A stretch of 64,000 bases of DNA, from the NCBI RefSeq assembly GCF_949628265.1, contig NC_088789.1, positions 30,435,883 to 30,499,882 of the forward strand, read 5' to 3'. The DNA is from Cloeon dipterum (taxonomy: Eukaryota; Arthropoda; Insecta; Ephemeroptera; Baetidae). Shown in pieces: positions 21,851 through 32,838 of this stretch. A program made the translations under genes and the position numbers. The notes beneath the pieces are model-generated. The model made no database searches. It saw only the letters and a program-made list of their open reading frames with translations, and was not told the origin of the DNA. Position 1 is the stretch's first letter. Each line of letters starts with the position of its first letter.

Positions 21851-24800
21851 ATGGCCTTCAACTACCTGTACCCGGTTGCCAGGAGAGACGAGAGTGTCGA
21901 GGACGATTACCACGGGACCAAGGTCACCGACCCCTACCGTTGGCTCGAGGATCCCGACTCGCCCGAGCGCAAGGAGTTCGTGGAGAAGCAGAACGCCATT
22001 ACCCAGCCGTACCTGGAAAATTTCAATGACAGGGAGGAAATCGAGAGCCGCCTCACGCAGCTCTGGAGCATTCCAAGATACATGTGTTCCTCGCGCCATG
22101 GCGACCGCTACTTCTTCCAAAACACCGGCTACCAGAGTCAGAGGTAATTTTGCTGGTGACCGATTAAGTAGCAGTAAGTATAGCTTTAACATCAATTTTT
22201 ATAATTCTGAATTTTTTCAGCGTGATGTACGTGCAGGATGATTTATACAGCGAGGCTGACGTGTTTTTTGACCCGAATGCTGAGCTGTTCGAGGATGGCA
22301 CAGTGGCACTGACTGGAACTAAGTTTTCCGAGGACGGCAAAACAATGTGCTACAGCATGAACAAAAGCGGCTCAGACTGGAAAAACATCCACTTTAGAGA
22401 CACTGAAACAGGCAACGAACAAAATGCTGAATGAGTACACAATTATGTTTTTTATTAATCTTTAAATTCAGGGCGTGATTATCCGGAGGTGCTCAAAAAG
22501 GTCAAGTTTTCTCTGATGGAGTGGTCGCAAGACAGTAAAGGAATTTTCTATGGCGTAATATATTTTATTTTTAAGAAAATCAGTCCTTCTCACGTTTATT
22601 TATTACATCAGATGTATCCGGAACAGCAGGGAAAAGCAGACGGCTCCGAGACGGAGGTGATCAAGAACCAAAAGCTGTACTACCATAGGCTGGACACCCC
22701 ACAGTCGGAGGACGTTTTGGTCGTCGAGTTCCCCGACGAGCCGCGTTTCATAATGTATGCATGATTAATCGTTTTATTGATGTTAGTTGTTTATTTTTTA
22801 AATTATTCTCAGAGGTGGCTTTGTGAGCCACTGCGGCAATTACCTGATCGTCTGTCCGACGAGGGATAGCAAGGATCATTTGGTGTTCTTTGCTGAGATC
22901 GGCTCTCTGCCTGATGGACCTCGAGGACTGCTGCCTCTCACCCAGATCGTGCACAAAATGGAGTCTCGCTATGAGGTTAGTCTTTATTAAAGGATAAAAA
23001 ATGGCCTACAAACGGGTGGTTCGCGCCAACCCTTTGGGCAACTGTCCGTTTGCCGTCGAGGACGAAAAATTGACTGAAAGAGTTAAAACCACCGTGTGGC
23101 CTGAGGATGGTCGATGACAGGCAAGGGTGAAAAATCGCCAAATGTGCTACAAGGAAGCATAAAATATCGGCCAAGGAGCCGTTCTCAGGTCACGGAACCC
23201 TGGAAAATTTCGGTCTTTATAGAGTCCTCCAAATTAAAGCCCATATTCAAATACTTATTGGGCCGGAGTTTTAATAATTTCTAACTCATTGCCAGACCTC
23301 GAAACCCTCTACCCTACAAAGGGTTTCTAATTAAATAAAGTTTTTAAGTGGGGTGGGTAATTTTCATTTTAATTTGATATAAATTAATTTTTCCAGTACG
23401 TGACAAACGTGGGTTCCAAGTGCATCTTCCGGACCAACAAGGACGCACCCAACTACCGTTTGGTCAGCATCGACCTGGAAAATCCGAGCGTGGACGAGTG
23501 GAAGACCCTGGTGGCTGAGCACCCAAAGGACGTGCTCGACTGGGCCGTCCTTTCAAACAAAGACAAACTCGTCGTTTGCTACATCCACGACGTCATGGTT
23601 CGTTTGACCTTAGTTTATTTTATTTTTAAAAGATATGTAAATTAATAACGTTTAATTCAGAGCGTTCTGCAAATCCGAGATTTAGCCACCGGGAATCTGA
23701 TCACGCAGCTGCCCCTGGAGCTCGGCACGGTGTCCGACGTGTCTGCGAATAGGAAGTACCCGGAATTATTTTTCGAGTTCTGTTCGTTCCTCACGCCGGA
23801 AGAGATTTACATGTGTGACCTGTCAAAGCCGATCATTAAGCCTGTGGTAAGGAGTTATTTTGTGATCAATAACTTTGAAAAAAAATTGTTGAATTTCAGC
23901 TGTACAAAAAAGTCGAGATGAAGGACTTCGACGCCTCGTTGTACATGATGGAGCAGGTGTTCTTCTCGAGCAAGGACGGCACCAAGGTGCCCATGTTCAT
24001 CGTGCGCAAAAAGGACTTCAAGAAGGACGGCAACAGTCCATGCTTGCTGTACGGATACGGTGGCTACGGCACCAGCGTGCAGCCCAATTTCCACGCCATA
24101 AGGCTGGTCTTCGTGCAGCATTTCAATGGAGTCTACGTCGTTGCCAACATCAGGGGCGGAGGGTGAGTACATTTCTTTTCAATTGACCAGTTGCATTGCA
24201 TAAACCCTTAGTTATTGAAGCCGCCAACAAATGGCGCAACCACAAACTTTCTTAAAAATTTTGTTTTAAGCGGTTTTAAGGCACTTCCGCTGCGATTTCA
24301 GATTCAATCTAGCTATTTTGCTTTTTTTAAATTAATTTGCTAATTTTTGAAGTGCTGAAAACCAAAATCGGTTCAGCCATTCGCCGTAGAAACGTTGGAA
24401 AAGATTTTTTATTTCAAAAAATTGTTTCTCATGATTCTACGGCGATTGGCTGAACCGATTTTGGTTTTCAGCACGTCAAAAATTAGGAAAATAATTGAAG
24501 AATGCACAGTAGCTAGATTGAGTCTGAAATCGCAGCGGAAGTGCCTTAAAATCGAAAGTCTACGGTGGCACCGCATCTGTTGGTGGCTTCGAACACTTAG
24601 GGTTTATGCAACTGGTGAATTTACAAGTAATCATTACGAAATTTACGGACAGACCATCAGTTGCGAGAAAGGAGAAATAAAAAGAATTTCAGAGATTTCC
24701 AAATACTATAAATAAGTTTTCTCTACGAAATCAAAGCAATGTCAAATTTCCTGTCACTCAAACACTCCAAGAATTGGTTTTCGATATAATCTTCTCGCCG

Positions 24801-26293
24801 CGGGCTCTCCTTTATGCAGGTAGCAGATTCCTTAAATGGTCCTACGAAGATGCAGCATCAAATATTTAAATAATCCTCTATTCACAAACGTCAGCTATAT
24901 CTCTTGGTCAAGAGTTTTTAGTTCTTGATCAGGAAAGACAAGAAGTGTCACCTAAAACTTTGGAGCTTACATGATGATTGCAATTAATCACGATTCCGAT
25001 TTATATTTTTGCCTAACTTTATTGGAAATAAAATTAAACCGATCTAGCGCAAGGGGATCCTAGATTTTTCCGCCAAAACAAATATGAACGTATAATGCGC
25101 ATGCGTCAGAGCTGGCTGGATTGGACATTCGTTCAGGCAGCCTCTCTGCAAATGAGTAATCTAAAATCAACAATTGTTTGTTTTCAGAGAGTACGGAAAG
25201 TCGTGGCACAACGCTGGCCGAGTGTTGAACAAGCAGAACGGTCTGGACGACTTCCAGGCCGCGGCCGAGTACCTGATCTCGGAGGGCTACACGAGCAGCG
25301 CCCGCCTGGCGATCCATGGCGGCTCGATCGGTGGCCTGCTGGTGGCGGCGTGCATCAACCAGCGGCCGGAGCTCTTCGGCGCCGCCATCGTACAGGGCGG
25401 CGTGCTCGACATGCTGCGCTTCCACAAGTTCACCATCGGCTACGCGTGGGTGTCCGAGTTCGGCAGCCCGGACGACCCTGATCACTTCCGCAACCTGCTG
25501 GACATCTCGCCGCTGCACAATATCAAGGTGCCGGACGAAGACGCTCCGAGGAATCCGCTCGAACGGCCCAGTCCCAGGCAGTATCCGGCCACGCTGCTGC
25601 TCACCGCTGACCACGACGACCGCGTCGTGCCCCTCCACTCTCTCAAGTTCATCGCCCAGCTGCAACACACCCTGCGCGACTACCCTGCCCAGGTGAGTGT
25701 CATTCGGGGCGGGAAATTTTCGGATCCTGAGCAGAAATATAAGCTCTGTTATATGAGAATCAGGTTTTTTTCGGGACAGGAATTAACCAGTTGTATAAAC
25801 CCTCCAACAGATGTCGCCACCTTATACTTTAAATTCAAGGCAATTCCGCTGCAATTTCAGACTCAATCCTGCCACTAAGCATTCTTTACTTCATATATTT
25901 TCTTTTGACAAGCTGAAAACCAAAATCTATATGTAAGCCGACAGCTTTTAATTCGGTTATTTTGTTTTTGCATCTATTCCAGACGAATCCGCTGCTCATC
26001 AAGGTAGAGACCAATGCTGGACATGGTCTCGGCAAACCCATTGCCAAAGAGGTGAGATTCAAATATTCTTTTTTGTTTGAGACTATAATTGTTAGCCGAT
26101 TCACCAATTGGAGAGGAGTGTATGCGAAGATGAAAACAGATTGCACCACGGTTCATACTATTTTAACTGCGATTTTAGATTAATTGCAGCTTCAAGGTTC
26201 TGAAATTCAAAAATTATCCTGTTTCAGATTAAAGTGGAAACGGACATTCTCTCGTTCATCGGGCATTCTCTGAAAATCCAGCGCGTCTTCTGA
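21851..26293 (+). CDS. PREP: Prolyl endopeptidase (prolyl oligopeptidase), 11 exons, 720 aa
   Basis: Cytosolic serine peptidase of family S9A that cuts short peptides after proline. Exons: 21851-22143, 22221-22411, 22472-22554, 22612-22754, 22813-22975, 23397-23597, 23661-23846, 23900-24162, 25188-25692, 25983-26051, 26228-26293; all join in frame. The N-terminus ([27 protein letters not shown]) and beta-propeller region match the family. The peptidase end shows YGYGGYG, ANIRGGGEYG, the nucleophile motif GGSIGG (Ser554), ADHDDRVVP with the Asp, and AGHGLGKP (His690). Vertebrate enzymes have about 710 residues; the extra length is mostly a 10-residue insert near 627-639. Two oddities: GGSIGG replaces the usual GGSNGG, and intron 2 appears to start with GC. 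TCAGT at 21712 is a candidate initiator; AATAAA is at 26344. Introns 8 and 9 hold MITEs. Confidence 0.95.
24187..24616. mobile_element. Fold-back MITE in PREP intron 8
   Basis: Arms of about 185 bases face each other around a loop near 24.38-24.43. The outer ends read 'ccagttgcattgcataaacc' and 'ggtttatgcaactgg', and the inner arms read 'gctgaaaaccaaaatcggtt' and its complement. Related copies lie at 25.79-25.92 (one arm), 41.227-41.450 (fold-back) and about 41.99-42.1 (one arm). There is no coding capacity. Confidence 0.8.
25065..25165. repeat. Fragment of the 39.4-kb fold-back element in PREP intron 8
   Basis: The stretch 'ccgccaaaacaaatatgaac' through 'gcgcatgcgtcagagctggc' and 'ctctctgcaaatgag' matches one half of the element at 39378-39783. 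The other arm is absent. Confidence 0.7.
25790..25925. repeat. Single-arm MITE copy in PREP intron 9
   Basis: Carries 'accagttgtataaaccctcc', 'aacagatgtcgccacc', 'ggcaattccgctgcaatttc' and 'gctgaaaaccaaaat', in the same order as one arm of the intron 8 fold-back. Confidence 0.7.
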
Positions 26294-26349
26294 GTTACAA
26301 AATGACCTTCTTTTGTTAATTATGTATGATAAAACATGTAGGAAATAAA

Positions 26350-28370
26350 AGGAATTGAGTTCAATTAATAAGACTGCTATGCTGATTTAGCGCACAATTC
26401 CCCTACCGAAAGCACAATAATAACGTTTATAAACATTTGGATGCGGTACACATTCATTTATTGCTAAGTTAGTCGGCTGCTTGGCGCCGCGGTTGCGCCG
26501 GCTGCCGCCCTCTGCTGCTCCAACGCAAGCAGCTTTTCTTAGCCCGGCTCTGCACACGTCCTGAAGAAATTTCCTGTCATAGAAAATATTATTAACTAAA
26601 CGAGATCTATTTTTGAGTCCTTGAAAAGGGCCGATTCTTGATTCCGCTGTAATGCATGATCATAAGTCTGCTTAGCATAACCGAAACCGAACCCATGCAG
26701 ACGAGAGGAAACACGAAACTGATGAATTTTTAGATGAACGGCGATTACAGGGGTAGCACGGCTGCAGGGAGCAGCAAACCGTCACCATCCAATAATAAGC
26801 GTCGTGAAAATTGCCAGCCCCAGCCGGTCCTGCACGCCGCCACTTTAAGTCTCGCGGCTGATTGTGCGAGACCTCTTTGAAATTTTGCCAATTTCTCTCC
26901 TTTCCGTCGCTTGAAAACTTTTCTTGGCAGATTTGGATTCCTCTTCTTGTCGAGATCTATCCAACAGTGAATGACGCTTTTAAGAAACTCTTTGCTGTGA
27001 AATAAAAAATAAGATTTTAAGTACAGGGTGACATTAAATTTGTAACCATTTGAAAAGCATTATCGCTTTGCACAGACTATAAAGTGGAATGATACTGGGC
27101 AACAATTGAAAATTATTTAAATTGTTGGACGCCTTAAACAATTGACCGATAAACAATTTGTTCAACAATTTACAATAATCAAAAGGACCTTCCTACAATA
27201 ACAATAACAATTCAAATTTTGCCAATTTTCTAAAAAATTTACAGTGCTTGAACATATTTTCTTGGCATATTCCGATTCCTCTCGTCGAGATCTGTTCAAC
27301 GGTGTATGCCACTTATTGGGCAAACTCTTGGTTTTGAAATTAAATGGGATTTCAAGTAAGGAGACAGCCATTGCCATTTGAAAAGCACGCTAACTTTCCA
27401 GCCAATTTTCTTAAAAAATTACAGCGTTCCTTAGGTCAATTTAGGCTTTAACTGAATCCTAAGGGATGAGTTTATGCATTGGCAACAAGCATTTTCCAGG
27501 CTTTTCCAGCATCATTTCCTCTTTAAAAAATACATTACCATAAAATAGATTAATTTGTGTGTGAATCCCCTTATGGTACGAACAATAGTAGAAATATGAA
27601 AAACACTTTATATTCAATAATATTGTTTGCTTAATAAAAAATGATTCCTAATGGTACCACAAGGGATTTCAATTAAATTGTTAAACACTCTAATTGCATT
27701 ATTCACGGTACAATGAAATTTCATTGAGGAACACAATATATTTACTCTCGAAAGTCCTCATTATCTTTCTTGAACCAATAATATTTTCAATAGAGGATAT
27801 TTTCTCCATTGTAAAGTGAAGTGAATCTATTATTGTTTCCTCCCAAACCCTCAGCCATGTTTTCCATTGGGCGAAACCCCCACTTTGCCACTTTATAATC
27901 GTGTACCATATATAACTCTTGGATTACTTGAGAGTTAATTTTCCACGCGTTAACAACCGTCAAGTGTGGGAGACGTCCGCAGACTTTTATTGCTCTCGAG
28001 TTTGGCAGAGTGAGTGGTGAGAAACTTATAGTTCACTGAGCTTATTATTTCCTCTTTTAAATTCAAGAGAAGAGATAAATCCTTGAAACGCTTGGTCAGT
28101 GCGTTCATTGCCTCACACCCCACGTACTCTTAAATTCTTCTTTACTTCTGCGAGACTCCAGCATATTTTTATATTCCAAAAATGCTTCTTTCCCTGACAG
28201 TGCGCAGACATAAGCTTTCTGCCAGCTGTCTCGCTCAGGTCTTCCCTTTGTTGTTCCTGTAATTTTATTATTAATTTATTTTCACCCAATTCCCTAATTT
28301 TTAACAATAAAATATTCTGTTATCTTTTGTCTCATTTTGCAGCATTTTATCAAGCAGTATTAGCCTTCCA
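26350..28370. other. Intergenic; two copies of a short dispersed repeat
   Basis: No gene seen. About 26880-27060 and 27220-27420 are diverged copies of one repeat ('ttttgccaatttct', 'attcctct..cgtcgagatct', 'aaactctt..tgaaat'), and a third copy lies reversed near 60480-60660. The rest is AT-rich. The last few hundred bases are probably promoter and 5' UTR of the KIX-like gene, with an acceptor-like 'ttttgcag' at 28335-28342. Confidence 0.55.
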
Positions 28371-28373
28371 ATA

Positions 28374-28838
28374 ATGGCGGAGGGACAACAGCAAGACCCA
28401 GTAAATGAACCTGATTCTCCTAACCAAGAAGTGAAGGATTGGCAAAAATTGGTTTCCTCAGAATTCCGAAATACCCAAGTTTTAAAGTTTCTGTAAGCAA
28501 AGTATAATACATTTGAGTAGATTTATCACTAATAAAACTATCTTCTGCGATTCGACAGAACTCAAGCTATGCGTTTCCTGATGATGAACTATATGTTGCA
28601 TATGGTTTATTCGGCAACTACATCAGAAATATTGAAAAGGGAATTTTTGAAACGGCGATTAGTGAGGTGAGTACTCTTTTCCTCAGAGACATTTTATGAA
28701 TAATAATACTATTTTTTCCAGACACATTATTACGATCTGATTGAAGATAAGATTCGCTTTTTCGGATCGAGAAGAAATGAAAGAAGGTCAAGACGAAAAA
28801 ATATAGGCTTTTCCAGATTTGAGAAAAGAAGGTGCTAA
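28374..28838 (+). CDS. Stand-alone KIX-like domain protein (3 exons, 111 aa)
   Basis: Exons 28374-28492, 28567-28666 and 28722-28838 join in frame. The acceptor at 28566 (CAAG) was preferred to the one at 28558 because only it keeps the frame. After a polar, acidic 20-residue start, nearly the whole protein resembles the KIX domain of CBP/p300: KDWQKLVSSEF (CBP has KGWHEHVTQDL), LKFLYAFPDDELY, GNYIRNIEKGIFETAIS (CBP: NLVAYAKKVEGDMYESANS), THYYDLIEDKI (CBP: DEYYHLLAEKI), then an Arg-rich tail. KIX binds short activator helices such as those of CREB and MYB. No acetyltransferase, bromodomain or TAZ finger is present, so the product could act as a free KIX decoy or adaptor. An AATAAA-like signal lies near 28909. 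Similarity is judged by eye; function is inferred. Confidence 0.75.
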
Positions 28839-28919
28839 ATTTATAGAGGAGTTAAATTGCCATTAATTTTTTTATAATTATTATTTCCTGTTGATGAGAG
28901 GAAATTTTAATAAAAATGG

Positions 28920-29486
28920 ATTGGTAAAGAAGGGTTGATTTTCCAAATTCATTGCTTATTTTTTATTTATCCATAACTAAGCGTTTGTTTGATAATTATT
29001 TTTATTTAGGCTTTAAAAATTTAATCTGAAAAGGAGAGAAACTTTTTTGTCTTGCTTGTCGTCAATTAATCAATAGCTCTAATTTTCTCTTCATAAAATA
29101 TTTTTACTGTTGCGACGACGATATTTACAGACTTCGTACTGTAAATAAATTCATTTATCTTCCAAGGGGGTTATGAAGATGAAGTAGCGCGCTCGCCCAA
29201 ATAAAGCATGCGACTGCATTTTCTTCAACTATCGGAACACAAATATGAAGCAATATAGTAACGACAAAATTCCATTATTTACTTCGATCTATTTTAACAA
29301 TGAAATTCAAGAAAGGCAAACACAAAATTCTGCTATTTTCTGGAATTTATGCCGCTTGTCGATATGTTATGCCTATTTTTCTTCTCCTGCAAGTGGCCAA
29401 GCGACAGTATATAGCCACCCAAGTCGGGTCAATCAACCCTTAAGCCACCAACGTTGCCAAAATTCTGGTTTTCTTCTGCATAGCTT
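28920..29486. other. Intergenic, no gene seen
   Basis: AT-rich spacer between the KIX-like gene and the left member of the large inverted pair. The 95-codon ORF at 29245-29532 runs into the transposon end and has no domain. Confidence 0.5.
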
Positions 29487-29488
29487 TA

Positions 29489-31665
29489 CCCGCATAAAAA
29501 AATATAACCCAGGAATATCCAGAATAATCTAAGATTAATCGAAATTTACCGGAAAAAATTAATCCAAAAAAATGATCCAGGATTAATCCTGTATTAATTG
29601 AGATTAATCTATGAATGTTTAAGATCAATCTAGAGATTAATCTAAAAAAATATCCTCAGATTATTCTTTAGATCATTCTGAGATTAATCTAAAAAATTAA
29701 TTTCTAGAATTTTCCTGGAATTAATTCAGATTAACCTTAAAATGTTCTAAAGTCAATCTAGAGATTAATCTACAAGAATATCCCTAGAATAATCCCAAAG
29801 GGGAAATTTGAATATAGTTAATAGAATATCCCCAGATTATTCTATGGATCATTCTGAGATTAATTCAAAATATTTTTTTAATGTTCCTAGAATATTCTTT
29901 AAAAAACTCTAAAAGAGAAGAACTTAGATATTTTTCTTACAATTAAAAACACAAAATTAAATATGAAACATAATTTAATCAAGAAAATTAACTGCCATAT
30001 TGTTAAATATTTTGAAATCGCGTTATCACAAAAAATATTTTTCTGAGAAATATTTTATAATCAAGTCGATGGATTAAATTTTAATATTAAAACCCAAACC
30101 TTTTTCATTATCTGATACAAAATTATGATGCCTTTATTTTTCAAAGAATCTGCCCGGATTAAAAAGGGTAAAAATCATAAATGCGATTGAATAAATTAAT
30201 TTCTTAACACAAAGAGTCTTATTTAATGCTACCGACAAACGGGCAAATATGAAAATAATGGTCAGAAGGACAAAAAAGGGTTAAAAGGGCGATTTTAGTT
30301 TGCGCGTGGTAGCGGCGGCTGCACATGCATGCACGCACTTGCATGGAATGCCTGCCGCCTGCCTCTGGAGCGGGGGGGGGGGGGGGGGGGGGCGACGGGC
30401 GGTGGCAGCAGGACTGGCGAGCAGCAGCAGCAAGAGACTTACAAAATCCTGCTTCGCTCTCTTTGTCTAACGCGTCAACGGTCAACCGCCGTTCAAAGTT
30501 AAAGTTAATAACGGACGCAGGACGCCGGACGCCGCCAGTAAGGGACAACACGGACGTCCCGCGGACTTGGACGGATGGCTTGGATCTGGCGGTTAACAGG
30601 GTAAGTCCCATTTTATAGATTAGCGTCCAAAGAAATTAGAAGAGATCGCGCAACTTTGAATCCAACGGTTTTATTGTAAAATTACACTTTTCGCCGCTAC
30701 TTGTACGGTTTTCGCCACCAATATTTTGATATGGGATCTTCTACAGTCCTTAATGTTCTTAATTAGAACCCTATAAATAAGTTTGGGTGGCGGAAACTGT
30801 AAATCGGTGATGAAAGATGTAATTTTTCCATGTAAATCGCAGTCGCATTTTTTGTTCGCTTACGAGAATTTTTATTACACATTCCGATTCAATTGGCTTC
30901 GCATGGAAAATGGAAAAATATTATGCATGAACTTGACATGCTTCTACCTTCCATTTTCCAAGCACAGCTAATTGAAAAAAGCTTTTATTTATTTATTTTC
31001 TACGAGTCGCTCCCTTTTTTTAGCTTCAAGCCGTCCGCAGCTGTTTTGCACGACGGGAAAAGATACAATCGTTTAAGTTCTGCAGTTTGGGCTTCAAGAT
31101 TGGCGGTGCTGGCATCGAATGAGAGAAAATTTTGTACCTGATATGATTAAAAACAAATAAATTTTAAAAATTTAACTGAATAAGTTTGTAATTATTTAAA
31201 TAATTCCCAATTATATCGCACTAATAGTGTAATAACAGATTTTTTAAATATTCTAGGAACAATCTGAGGGTAATTTTAAGAATAATTTATGGATAATTTT
31301 TGTCACACTTTATGTTAACCTTAAAATAATATTAGAATCACCTAAGAACATTCTTAGATTATCCTGAAAGAATAATCCAAAGTTAAGATTTGATACGCTA
31401 AATATTAATCCCAGATCAATCCAAAGATTAATCCATAAGTATATTCTGAGAATGTTCTAGGATCATTCTTTAGAGCTTTTTGAAACAAACCCCGGCAGAG
31501 TAATCCTGGAACATTCTAAGGATATTCTCTTAAATTAATCTACAGATTAATCCAGTATCATGAAAAACCGTATCATAAGTTCATATATAATTAAATTTTT
31601 AGATTAATCCTGGGCGAAGTCGGTATATTCTTAGAACATTCTCAGGTGATATTTTTTTATGCGGG
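29489..31665. mobile_element. 2.2-kb terminal-inverted-repeat element, left member of inverted pair
   Basis: The ends read 'cccgcataaaaaaatat' and its complement, with TA on both sides (29487-29488 and 31666-31667). Both subterminal regions are packed with 'agattaatct'-type palindromes. The GC-rich centre has a 20-plus G run near 30372 and a 'gttaacagg|gtaagt' donor-like site near 30601. No transposase is present. A near-copy lies in the opposite orientation at 32839-34974. Together they form arms of about 2.1 kb around a 1.17-kb spacer and could produce a long hairpin RNA. Confidence 0.85.
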
Positions 31666-31749
31666 TAGATCATCCCGCGCGAAAAAGTTGAATTCCTGGG
31701 AATTTCTTATCAATTTTGATTCCAAATCGCTTGAAACATTTAATTGATT

Positions 31750-32838
31750 ACTAAAGGCGCACTACAAGTATATAGGAGTTTCTGTCTTCAAGTAAATGTA
31801 ATTTTAAAATATAGGGCCTTTTAATTCCTTATTTGATATAAACAAAAGAGAGCAGAGTATTCTTTTTGATCTTCCGCATTTTTGTTGCACTATCATGCAG
31901 AACTTTAAGTAGAGTTTTATACATTTTAAATAGGCTCGTAGCTTCTCTAAGGGTGTTGTCGTCATCCGCACCTTATAATTATCAAATCACATTTTAATTG
32001 CGACCCTGGGTGCCTGGGTACCTGAAATTGTGAATTAATAAGTTTTCAGTACCAGAAATTATAATTTCTCTTCGTCAAGTTGGTTGAATTATAATTATTT
32101 TAGGCACGATCGCGTCAAAAAAAACGTGTAACCAAATTTCGGTGAATTTTTATTGCAATCCAGATAAAATTCGTAAATAAATAAGAATGTTGTTCCGTGG
32201 AAGCTTTAGTGACGGCAAAATCATTTTTCTCTCTACATTAGTAAGCCGGCTTCATTCCCAAACCACCCCCACACACCCGCGGTTTGGAATGTTCTTTGCA
32301 GCTGCCAGGTCCCTCACCTTTTCAACCCTGTGAGCCAGCAGCACAGCCAAGTTCTTCTCATTATCAATCAGAGCGCCGAGCAGTAAGCGCGTCAGCCTTC
32401 TATAACAGACCACATTTTCTCGTCTGTTGCAGCTTCAGTTCTCCGTAAGTCTCTTATACTAAATCGCTTTTTAAATATCTATATTGAGAATAACTGTTAT
32501 GAAATCTAATCAATCAGTCAGTAAGTTTTATCTCAACCCGCTTTCCGTCCTACTAAATCCTTTGTGCTATGAATTCGATTTTTTTTCTATAAAGAGTAGA
32601 CCTTTACCTTGACACTTTAATTGAGTCAAAAATAACATTTATTCTCTGACAGTGAGATCTCAATGCAGCACTAAAAATTGTAATTCTTTCTAAAAACATT
32701 TGTCTTTTTAATCTTTCCTTGCATGCGCGCCATGTGTACCTTGTTCATTTTTTCTCCCCCATTATTGGCTCTGCTGCTTGGTATGCGTGCGTCGCAAGCA
32801 CGGACTGGACCAAAAAATTCAAACAGGCACGGAGTGGC
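31750..32838 (+). repeat. About 1.1-kb dispersed promoter-like repeat, copy 4 (in the hairpin spacer)
   Basis: Fullest + strand copy: the 'gtttctgtcttcaagt' outer part, 'gttgcactatcatgcagaac', 'gttccgtggaagctttagtg', the 'ttgcagcttcagttct' and 'ccgtaagtctctta' site, and a 'cggactggaccaaaaaattc' right end. It abuts the right-hand 2.1-kb element directly. Beyond that element, from 34975, the sequence continues with the next part of the same duplicated segment. Confidence 0.7.
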
